64,000 nucleotides of DNA from Chiridota heheva. Lineage: Eukaryota > Echinodermata > Holothuroidea > Apodida > Chiridotidae. The translations under genes were made by a program, and so were the position numbers. The stretch covers positions 1-64,000 of the forward strand of contig JAIGNY010000165.1 of NCBI GenBank assembly GCA_020152595.1. The letters run 5' to 3'. Below the pieces are notes generated by a model. That model was given only the letters and a program-made list of their open reading frames with translations. It was not told where the DNA came from and searched no databases. Positions within the stretch are counted from its first letter, which is position 1. Each line of letters begins with the position of its first letter. Shown here in pieces: positions 45,270-56,000 of this stretch.

Positions 45270-45500
45270 GGTATGGAAGCCCATATTATACCCTTTAAGA
45301 TCCTTCTTGGTACTGTAACAGTCACATTTCATTTTAGACTGCAAGAGAGATTTTGCATCCACAACATAATCAGGTAGAGCATTCCAATTACTATTACAAC
45401 TGTCGCTGGCTGAAGAAATGTTTACGTATGTCCAAGCATGTGTGCTCTTTGTAAATTTTAAACTTATGTCCCTGGTGAGAGTGTTGTACTGTCCTACCCT
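45270..45500 (-). mobile_element. Possible LINE RT C-terminal fragment
   Basis: The minus strand reads VGQYNTLTRDISLKFTKS, then NWNALPDYVVDAKSLLQSK. This resembles the RG.S.KL.K...(WN.LP..VV.A.S...FK) end of CR1/L2-type LINEs, as at 7195-7360. The match is short and no other RT motif is present. Confidence 0.4.
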
Positions 45501-45884
45501 TACATCGCCAAAAAAACCAATACATAATGAGCATACGTTTGGAGACCTAAAAATAAGCCAGATTTGTCCAATTTGGGATCGATTTTGTAAGAAAGTGTTT
45601 GTGGTGAGTGTTTATGAAGGGCATTTGTATCACTTTATGCAAAGTGGTTGCCACCTGATCATATACCTTTAAGTTGAACTTCCCTTGCAATACTGTGGGG
45701 AATGCTGTCTTTCTTGTTATGCTTCTATGATCATCCTCAATAATAATACTTATGTGCTTTTCAATGCACGATGCATTGTCAAAGCTCTTTATAATGGAAA
45801 CCTTTGAGTCAGCCAACACACATCACACAAACCTGTACTATTATCCTATTTCAATACCTAATACCCAGGAACGGGGGAGGGGGG

Positions 45885-46260
45885 ACTACTATACTAAAAG
45901 TGGTAGGTATGTGCTGCCCAGAATTTCAAAATTCAACTGCAGTACGAGAGTTTTGTTTTTGGTAACTGCAGTATGACAGTTTATAATTTTGATACCTGCA
46001 GTATAAAATTTAGTTAATTTTGATACCTGCAGTGTGAAAATAAGTGATTTTTAATACCTGCAGTATGAAAATGATAATTTTTGATAACTGCAGTATGAAA
46101 ATATGCAATGTTTTTGAGACCAAAAGTATGAGAGATTGGATTTTTGATACCTGCACTACGAAAATTATGAGAAACAAAAAACTGCCCTGGTGGTACATGT
46201 ATATAAATATACCTCACATATGGAAGTGCCCCACTTCCCTGGGACTTAATACTGAGCACC
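45885..46260 (-). repeat. Dispersed repeat R3, inverted copy
   Basis: The reverse complement of 36945-37560. It has TTTGATACCTGCAGTATGAA units (six, 45930-46160) between flanks ACTAAAAGTGGTAGGTATGT (45893) and ACCTCACATATGGAAGTGCC (46211). Confidence 0.8.
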
Positions 46261-46294
46261 AAGCAAGAGGGAATGGAACCCACAACCTTCCTGT

Positions 46295-46935
46295 AGGGAC
46301 GTAGGAAAGGTCACGTCTCAGAGGTCCAGGAGCAAAAAACAAAATAAATTCCGGCAAAAAGTTTAAAAATTGCACCAATAAATTCAGTTTTTATCAAAAG
46401 TTGCTACTACTATGGAGAAATCCCCTTCAATTGCCTGGAAATTTCTTTAATTTTGCAATTTTGGGAAAACTGGCCAGTTTTCGAGAAATTTTACCGAAAT
46501 ATTCAATCATTTTACCACATTTTTCAATGTAATGTTAATAATTTCACACCCAACCAGGACAGTGAAATCCTGTCCAGGGGCAGTTTTGTTTATCCCCTGT
46601 TCCCCACTTCATACGCCTCAGCCTTCCTGCTGAAAAGCAGGTTATCTTGAGCTGAGTAAGCAGGAGTCGAGACCAGGGGCGTAGGGAGGGTCACTTTTTA
46701 GAGAGGAAAAAATGGAAACATTGCACTGGTAAATTAAGTTTCCATTAAAAGTTGCTGTTAATCGGGAAATCCCCTTCAATATGCTGGATTATTTTGCAAT
46801 TTTAAGAAATTTTGGCCAGTTTACAGGAAATTTTTTCAGGAAAGTTTGGCCAATATTGGGGAAATTAACCCTAAAATATCCTACCATTTACCACATTTTT
46901 CAATTTGATGTGAATAATTTCCCAATTTCAGCTCC
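46295..46935 (+). repeat. ~370-bp direct tandem duplication
   Basis: Unit 1 (46295-46560) and unit 2 (46670-46925) share GGTCAC.TCT.AGAGG, AAAAGTTGCT, AAATCCCCTTCAAT, TGGCCAGTTT and ACCACATTTTTCAAT in the same order. Divergence is moderate. No coding content. Confidence 0.75.
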
Positions 46936-47024
46936 CCACCGGAAAGAAAACATGCAACAGGGAAGGTGAAGAAAACCTCTCAGGTTGCCGCCCACTTCCT
47001 ATGCTTCTGGTCAAATAACTCCTG

Positions 47025-47624
47025 ACCGCTTATCGCTTCCCTTGTTCGTGACCGCTGGCAAACCTCATGGGACTTCCAAATTGATAACAAACTCCATGTC
47101 ATCCAGCCCACTATTCCGATCAAACCCACCATCCACAACCTCTCTCGTGTCGACAACGTTCATATTACCCATCTCAGAATAGGTCACACTCACCTCACTC
47201 ACTACCACATCCTTTATTGGCTTCCCCTTACCCCTTTGCAACAATTGCCATTGCACCCTCACAGTCCATCACGTTATCCTTGCTTGCCCCCTGTACAACC
47301 TTCCCAGAGCTTTCCTCGCTCCCCACAACTCAATTGCCGAGTTCTTCCAGAAAAACCCTCCAGATGGAATTATCTCCTTCCTTCATCATGCTTCCCTCTA
47401 CAACCATATTTAGTCCTCTCCCACCCCTCTGTTTCTACTTCTTCTTTTTTCTTCACCCATGCTCCTCTCTCGATCCCAGCTTTCTGACTTTTAGTTCTCG
47501 TATTTCTCTCAATCTCCCCCTGTTTTCTTTCCTTCCTACCTCTAGAATGATCTGACCTCGCAATCACAATTTTACCCTCGTTGTCGTGGTGCCGTTAAGC
47601 CCTCATCAAACAAACAAACAAACC
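47025..47624 (+). mobile_element. Truncated copy of the I-superfamily LINE (3' 600 bp)
   Basis: It starts inside the RNase H/C-terminal part of ORF2 (CGCTTATCGCTTCCCTTGTT, matching 25717 onward) and ends with the same GTTGTCGTGGTGCCGTTAAG and (CAAA)n tail as 26260-26312. CCTGAC at both ends (47021 and 47623) may be a short target duplication. The ORF is broken by frame changes. Nucleotide identity to the long copy is high by eye. Confidence 0.92.
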
Positions 47625-48024
47625 TGACGAGGTATAATATATAAACCACAACTTTTCACTATTTCACTAGTTAGATTTATACTTAAATAAACACTTGTAC
47701 CCATCTCCTTAATTCTGAAATTTGGTAATAAACAGATATTAGACTTGACATCACTAGATTTTCAGCTATTTTGCTTCTGGAGATACGATAAACTGCATAA
47801 ATATTTCCATTGTGAATGATACCAGGCAGATGAGATTGCATAACAAAGTTGCACATAATTAAATGCATATAAAACATACAAGAATACTTTTTTTGCATAT
47901 TATTTGCATATGATTTGCATATTTGATATGATATATCACACATAGACTTACATCATGTGTTGTGTCTTTGAAGTGGCACCTGAGAAAGTTCCCATGAAGA
48001 CTAATTTGTCAAATTACTCCATCA

Positions 48025-48580
48025 CCTTTAAAAGAATACATAATCCTTATTTCATATGATAAAATTAAAAATAGCAAATATTCTGACCAAGTTTCACAGA
48101 CACTCCTGAAGCAATTTAATCCATTTTTGTAAGTATCTCAAACTTTAATGCTGGTATGTGAGCTGCCATTTTAATTTTAAAGCATGCAGAACATGATGTC
48201 ATCAACCCACCAGAGCATGTTGGAATGCTTTGTATTTATTTATAATCTATCTCAAGTTTTCCAGCTTATGAAAAATTGGTTTCTTTTTTGTAAGAGTCAA
48301 AGACAGTTCTCCCTACACATGGAATTGTCAAAATATGCTGTTAAAACTATGTGTCACATCGCATATCAATTTGATAAAAAATACAGATAATCCTCATGTG
48401 TCATAATGCACAGGCTTTCAATACAGAAATAAACAAAATGGCAGCCTCCATGTGTCGACTTCAAACATGAATCAGTTGAGATAGGAATAAGATTTTGACT
48501 TCCTTTTTTTGTGGTTGGTTTAATTTTTAATCATCTATCATATGAAATAAGGATTGTATCAGACTTTACGTCTCCTTTAA
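48025..48580 (+). mobile_element. MITE family M4 (TTTAAA ends)
   Basis: The ends CCTTTAAAAGAATACATAAT and AGACTTTACGTCTCCTTTAA and the inner pair AATCCTTATTTCATATGATA / TATCATATGAAATAAGGATT are inverted repeats. The outermost TTAA is visible on the right. A related start (TTAAAGGAGACATTAAATCT) occurs at 53908. Confidence 0.75.
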
Positions 48581-48584
48581 GAAC

Positions 48585-49690
48585 AAATCATATTTATTGC
48601 ATAGCTAAAGAAATTCAAAAGAAAATACAGACTTCTAGATGTAAAATATTGGTATAAAATATGAAAGAAAAAAATTAAAATTAAGAAATTATAAAAGGAT
48701 ATCAAAAATATTTTAGAGAAAGGAAAATGATCTATTAATCCTAAAGAGCTATTAGATATTCATCAATAAATATATTTACATCAAAGGCACTCCTTGCAGC
48801 ATACACGTGAGCAGCATATAAGACGAAACTTTTGTACAGGCAAAAATAAAAAATAAAAATCCTTGTGTACTTCCCACCCAATGGCACATTAGGTGGGAGA
48901 AGGTGCTTATTAGGAAATACACCACAAAAGGAAATTCCTTAAACAAACTTCTACCTATATCCTGAACTGTAATTTCATCAATTTTTTCCCAGCATCAGGA
49001 ATGTAGTTAGGGAGCAAGCAATAGCTGAATATCAAAGCCCTAATGAAAAACCCCTCTGAAATTCTTTTCAATTATTTGAAACTATGTCTAATTTTCCCCC
49101 CCATTTTCTGAAATAATTTGTTCAAATATCAACTCTTTTGGAAAACTGGAAAAAAAAATCAGCTCAACAATAAAAAAACTGTAGCAGTTGATTTATTTTG
49201 GGGGAAAAACTGTAGCAGTTGATTTATGGCATGTATGAGCTTGTGAAATTCTCTTAAGGGCAATTATCTGAAACTATGTCTAATTTTCCACAAAAAAAAC
49301 ATTCAGCCATGAATCAGTCAAATAATTTGTTCAATTTTCGAAAAAAATCCCAGTAATTTCAAACTCTTTAGAAAATCGGAAAGAAAAAAAAAGTCAGCCT
49401 CAAAATTTAGGTAAAAAGTTCCATTTTTTTTTTTTTTTTTTTTGGGGGAAGAAGGGGGGGCAAATAAAAGCAGCCCCCCCCCACAACTCCCAGTAGAGAA
49501 GTAAAGATTAGTCTCATAAGTGCATGATTAGATAATCTCATTGGGTCCAGTGCAAATTATATTTTCACAGAGGTCTATCCCCCTTTCAATATTCTGGCTA
49601 CGACCCTGCCCAGCATTTATTCAACCTATAGAACCAGATTTCAAGGAAAATGGGTGGGATGTCACAACATTTCCCACTAAATCTGCTCCT
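48585..49690. other. Intergenic sequence downstream of the NOX4-like gene
   Basis: No gene. CTGTAGCAGTTGATTTAT occurs twice (49180, 49209), followed by a related block with TTTGAAACTATGTCTAATTT (49073, 49268), a short direct duplication. A T-run and G-run lie at 49425-49458. Confidence 0.4.
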
Positions 49691-49699
49691 ACAAAACAT

Positions 49700-49723
49700 T
49701 TTATTTGGGAAAATAATTTTATT
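49700..49723 (-). terminator. Candidate poly(A) signals of the NOX4-like gene
   Basis: On the minus strand AATAAA occurs at 49718-49723 and again at 49700-49705, about 205-230 bases after the stop at 49928-49930. Spacing and strand fit a short 3' UTR; in AT-rich DNA such hexamers also occur by chance. Confidence 0.35.
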
Positions 49724-49842
49724 TGTCGCTCTTTTCATATTTTTAGCCAGGGAATCTATTATATAAATACTGTTTTGGTAATAAATCCCAGAATTAGTTT
49801 ACTTGTCAACACCTTACTCTTCATCTTTTAAATATAAACCAA

Positions 49843-50047
49843 TCAAAATGGGTTGATTAAAAGTTTGAAATAAATCAATTTTCTTATGAACATACTAGTA
49901 GAAATGGTTCCTAAGACTTCGGATTTGTCAACCAAATCTCTCCTTGTTGTAGTAGAACTTTGTTGTTTGGTGCTGTATTTATTGCAGAGCCTGTGAATAC
50001 TCTGGGTAAGCTTCTTCGGTCCACACACAAACACCCCAATGTTAGAC
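49843..50047 (-). CDS. NOX4-like last exon, with a frame break before the C terminus
   Basis: After TTTTCCAG the frame reads NIGVFVCGPKKLTQSIHRLC and NKYSTKQQ. CGP is the nicotinamide-contacting motif of the NADPH domain. In that frame it runs on to a TGA at 49843 with no NOX similarity. The expected NOX C terminus, FYYNKERFG plus stop, is present at 49928-49957 but in another frame, needing a one-base change between about 49958 and 49988. Either the assembly has an error or the allele is mutated. Confidence 0.8.
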
Positions 50048-53000
50048 CTGGAAAACAAATGTAAGAACATGATCATGCATTAGCCACAAAGACGTTTGTG
50101 TGATACATAAAGCCAAAAAGTGTTTCATAGGCTCACAAATGACTGGACATTCCCATCCTGTCTCCCTTTTTCTGGTAGGAGGGTAGTTCTTTTACACACT
50201 TTGTTTTTGGAGGCACATGCCAGGGAAAGCACACGTAAGTCACGATGACTTGTTTTCAGTGTGGACCCAAGGAATTTGCCAGGATGGAAAGTGGATGAAC
50301 ACTGGGTTAACACCTTGCTCTTTTTGAGAAGTGTTCAGAGGACCAGGCAGGGGGTGAAACTCCTACCATCGGGACCGACGAATTTACGTCCCCTCAGAAG
50401 GACAGTGAGTGCCACCCTACCATTGGCCGCTTTTCACAAGGGTCGGGAGAGGAGAAGGTGTGATGCAGAAGACAAATCTCTGTGCTTGATGTCAGCATAT
50501 CGTCCTGCATATCTGTGGAAACATGAGGTGTACCTCCGCTTTCCGTTTAGTATGCACTGCAACCGCCGATTTTGGCCAAAATCGACTGTTGCACATCACA
50601 CACCTCGCCAGAGCAAGGTCAACCTAAAATGATATCAGTATTTGCTTGTCCTGGCACAGCTACGCCTAATTACATTGCCAACACGCACGAGTGTAATATG
50701 ATGCCTCTATCTGATGCACGTTGGGCATATTATTAATGCCCTTATGCTAGCATACTGAAAGGAAAGGGCTTGCACACTTAATGAAAATCGCTGGTTAAAG
50801 CATTGTTGGACTCAAGCCTATCACCTCCAGCAACTCAGTTGTATGTTTAACCGACTAAGTTACCTGCCTCCTCTCTATGACTTGTGCATAGACCTATGTG
50901 TATTGTTTACCTACCACAAGTCAATGATGATTTCTGTTAAACCACAATGAAAGTAACTATTAATTTGCAAATTAAATTCTAAAGGCAGCATGCATCTCAA
51001 TCAGAAAGCGATATATTGCCCAACATACAGGGAGGTTTTGAAGCCTAACCCTATACCTAACCTGTTAGGATGAGGCTTATGCTTCAACACCTTCCTGTAT
51101 GGTAGGCACTAAATCACTTTCTGTCTCAATCGTGGGAGACTGGGTAAGATTCAAGACTTGCAAGTTCATAAGTTGACTCAATCAACTTCCATATAACAGA
51201 CCTCCGTGGTGTAGTGGTTAGTGCTTTGTCCTCTCACCAGCACGCCCCAGGTTCGTATCACGGTGGGTGTGCAACCAGTGAGTTCACAACTGGTTATCAA
51301 AGACCGTGGCCGTCTTGATATAATGTCCAGCACTGGATACTTTCGGGACGTTAAACCATGCTATGCTATGCTATGCTATATAATAAGTAAAAGATGACGA
51401 TGAAAGGAAGGGGGTCCACTACATCCTAATTCTGCCTTCTTCCCTTTGAAGGGCACTGGTATCAAATGGCCAGCCACGTTAGTAGACCAGTTTAATTGGG
51501 GAAGGGGGGGGGAGAGGGAGGGGGCGGGGGTGTAAAATATCAGATTTACCAACAGCCTCAAATTAGCATCCCATTTGAAAAAAACTTGCCTCCCTGTAAA
51601 CAAATCAATAATCAAAATTGGTATTTTTACCTGATACCATATTTACCAACTAATCTCAAATTTTACCGACTTAGTCTCAAAATTTGCACATCCCCCGGTA
51701 ATTATTATGCCCCTACCAACAGCACCAGAATGTTCTCAAAGTTGGTGGGACAAACCTGATCGACATGAGGTTCATGAAGTCGACATGAGGTCTATGCTAT
51801 ATGCTAAGAAATTCAGTATTTACCACGGTTATTTCTGATCAAATTTATGCTGCAAATAATAAACGTTTTACATGTATCAACAGAAAAATGTAATGCTCCA
51901 GCTAGGATCGAAGCCCCTGGAAGCTCTGATAAATTCAGTATTTACCAGTTTAATTCTGATCAAATTGTTGCTGCAAACAGCATATTCTTTAGTGGTTTCA
52001 ACATCAAAATTTCAGGGGCTGGCCCAGGGAAAAAAAAACCTTTAGGAAGCTCTAAGAAATTCAGTATCTACCAAAGTCATTTTTGATCAAATTGTTGCTG
52101 GAAACAGCATATTTTTTACTGGTTTCAACATCAAAATTTCATGTGGGGCTCAGGGCAGGCACGTAGCCGAGGGGTGAGCCATTGCTTTCCACCCCCCCTC
52201 CCCTCATCCTTTGCTGAATGTCAATTTTTTGGGGGGAGACATTTTTTATATTTTATTGTAACAGTTATACTTCTGAGTTTTTCCACTTTATACAGTTCTT
52301 TTAGGTAGAAAGTATTTTTCATACAGGTCGGCTCACCCTCTTTAAAATTCCTGGCTATGTGCCTGGCTCAGGGGTGAAGGGCCAGGGGAAAAATCCAGGG
52401 AAAAAAGCTCGGAGAAATTTGGTATTTACCAAAGTTACTTGTGATCACGCTGCAACTGGTATACTTCTTAAATGTTTCAACAGCAAACTTTTAAGCTTCA
52501 AAATAACTTTTCAGCAGTTGGGGTTCAGGTTGAAGTTCGAAAATGAAGTACATAAGTTTTTGAAACTTGCAACTTATTGCTGACATGGTGAAATTTAGAA
52601 ACAGGGGTATGTTTAGGTGCCGTTGCTCCTATAGTACCCTCTACCCACCTCAACTTCATTGGTGAGAATTACAGCCGTGCTTAAATGTATTCGTAGAATA
52701 TTAACCCTTATTTGTTGAATAATTTAATCAAAATACTTGAATTCAAAACTTACACTGTATGTGAAAATAACTTGAACGAAACACTTTAACATCTGTGTAT
52801 AGTGGGCTACATTTTAAAATGTCTTTCCAAGCAATTAACTCACTCTTTATGTTGATTACAACCAAGCTTGCCGTTTGAGGTATATTCCATTCTTTCTTAC
52901 TTAAAATCGCTGTTTAAAAAACAATCTCATGTGTTTTAATGATAAATAGGGAATTGTACTATCGTACTTATCATTATGATAAATAGGACCTCTCACTATA

Positions 53001-56000
53001 GTTAATCACATCAAGCCTCAAAGGCATAGAGCCAGATGAGAGTACTTGACTCCCCTGGATGGGACACCAGTCCATCGCAGTCTTACTCCCCAAGCAAACT
53101 GGTACTCATTTCACAGCTGAGTAGACTGGAGCAAGAAGAGTAAAGTGTCTTTGCTCAAGGACACAATGCAGCACTCGCAGCAGGAATCGAACCCGGTACC
53201 TTTCGCTTGCAAGCAAGCATTATAAAGCGGGATTTTTTTAGGGATGGGGGGGGGGGGACAAGGGGGCACTTTACCCCAACTTTTTTTCTTCAGAATGTGT
53301 ATTTTTTGAATGGTAATTTTAAATCAGCATGATTTTGTGGTTTCCCCCCCCCCACATCCCTTGACTTTGCCCTCCCACTTTCAGTAGGCAAATCTTGGCC
53401 ATGAGAGCAAAGCTCAATAACCACTGAGCCACTCATACCTCGAATAGCAAATAATCAATCAAAATATTTAGTCACATATTTCAAATCCATACCTTTCATT
53501 GCACAATTGAATCTCTTGAAAAAGTTCTTCAAATCTGGGTCTTCCTGAAGTGATTCTGTTCAGTAGGAATTGTTGTTCTGACGTGAAATGTCTCATGCTC
53601 GGAGGACCATCACCGGTGATAAAAAGACGGAGATTAAGAAGATCAGGACAATTCAGCTCCCAAAGCTGCAAGAAATAATGTGAAGAGTCTCTGTCACCCA
53701 TGCTGTTGATGGGTGTAGCCAGGGGATGGGGAAGGGGGTGGGTGGTCATTCGACAGGTTCACACAGCAACAACCCAAAAAAAAAAATGGTAAAAAGGCCC
53801 TGAAAATATGCTAAAAGGTCCAAATATTTCCCTCAGCGACCCCCTAAAAAAATTGAAAGGCTGGCTCCACCCATGCTGTTTATTCCAATCCGTTATCACA
53901 TTAAATCATTAAAGGAGACATTAAATCTGGCTTTTTTTTCATTTGATATGATAAAATCAAAATAAGAATATTTGATTATTTGCCTCCTTCAAAAGGAGCC
54001 TTTTAAGGCTTTGCCCCCTAGGCCCCCATAGGCTCTACATGCAGATCTTGCACTTTGTGCTTAAATTGTGTATTCACAAATAAATAAAACCTTTCAAATG
54101 TATAATGGATCTACTTCAACATGTCCTTTTAATGATTTTCAAAATGATTAAATTGTTCTTTTATGCAGGCCTGGTCCTGCAGAGAAATGAGGGAAGCCAG
54201 GGAAATAAACATGTTAATAGAAACAGTTTCTTTCATAAATAAATGAAAGACAGAAACAATAGATCCATTCTTAGCCGGATGACTGCAGTTTTTTCTTTCC
54301 ACTTTTTCATTTATTATTGGTATCTTTTGATAATTACTTGGGACTCTCAGGGGAACCAGCCTGGGTAAGTTACCCCTTCCCCACCCACCTCCTCCTTTAT
54401 GATACTAATTCTATTTGCATACATCAACAGTATTTTTTCTTAGGTTTTTTTTTTCTTTTATTTTCTAGCCTTTGGATACTTGCTTGGGGCCCTTGATGGC
54501 GGAGTCCCTGACACCTTGGCTTTCCCCTTTATGTACTAATTTTAATCACAAAATGAATTATTTAATTAGGTGTGGTTAGGAGATGCCAGCAATGGTAGTT
54601 TTATCACCCTGCCCTCCCTCACCCACCTCCTAGAATTGACTTAAGTTCTCCTTAGAGGTCATAGGCCCAATGTAATCAGGCCACTTATTGACCAAGGATT
54701 TCTCCAGGCTCCCATATATAAAGGGGCTTACCTATCGTTTAACTAGGAAGTGCAGGAGGAATGTGAAAACCTTGGTAAGTATACCCATGAATATAAATTT
54801 AGTTTTTGCAACTTTGGTTCAGGATGTCAATGGGGCATGGAATATACAGGCAGTGATTATTATTTGTCAATTTGAAGAAAAAAAAACTCTGAATCCTATT
54901 CAGGGGCAGATCTAGGAAAATCACAAGGAGGGGGATTCTGTTTATTATTTGCAATTTCACAAAATGATTCCAAGACCCGACTTTCTGAAAAGTCGGAACA
55001 AAGTCCCTTGGCCCCTGCTACCAGCGCTACTGATTTGCATCATAGTTTTCCATTAATAAATAACAGCACCATGGCATTTGGAAGAATGAAAACTGTTGGA
55101 ACTATTAGGGAGGGGGATTCCAACCCCCAGAACCCCACCCCATGTATTTTATTTTCACCTTGATAATGCAAATATATCTTTTGCACTACTGCTGCAACCC
55201 ATGAATTATCAGCAAAATCTCATCAGTATGCCTGAAATTAGAAGTTCCTACCTTCCAGTACAATTCTGAAATGATGTCTGCAAACCAGTGAAAGCAGTCC
55301 AGCTGCCTGCACACCCAGATAAGGTACAATCTCTTCAGTTTGGGCCTACTGTTTGGAGTGTCAACCCTTTGTCTAAAAAAGATCAAAGCAAAAAGAAGTG
55401 GTTATGGGGTGTCACAAGGGTGGCAGAAGATGATTCAATTGGGGGGGGTTGGCCAGAGATTTTAGATCAAGATGATAAGTCGAATGATTAATTTGCAATT
55501 TGGATATTTTATGTATCTGCCTCTCTGGCTAAGCCACTGGAGCACGGTCAGTAGGAACATGGGCCCCAGAATCCCCAAGAAGGATCACTGGCCCAAACAA
55601 ATGTGTAAAACACAATGTCCAAGAAATATTTCACAGAAATTCTTATCATTTTCTGCATAAAAATTAATCAAATTTGGCAAAAATAGCTCCTTCAAGTTAA
55701 CAATGGGTTTCCTTTGTAAGTTTTGTCCCAGCCAGAAAGGAAAGGTGCCCAATTAATGAAAAATTGGGATGTACAAATTATAAACACAGAGATGAAGGGT
55801 AGGTAGAAAGCTTTCACAGTGGGAAAAAGGTCCCTTGTAGGGTCCCAATGTTGTATTTAGGGTGAAAACTAGAAATAGCATGTTTGCATGCTTTTTTTTT
55901 CTGAAAGAATGGCACTTTTCAACATGGCAAAAAAGTTGGGGAACTAATTTCCTAAATGGGTCCCAATCTTCAGCCCTTGGGAAGCAGAAAGCATTTGTTC

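Noticed and set aside
50261-50632. 123-residue ORF (plus)
   Set aside because: It lies within the antisense strand of an S1 SINE and has no domain.
51198-51270. Possible tRNA gene (boxes A and B present)
   Set aside because: No paired acceptor stem, and the unit continues into a SINE body with a pentanucleotide tail.
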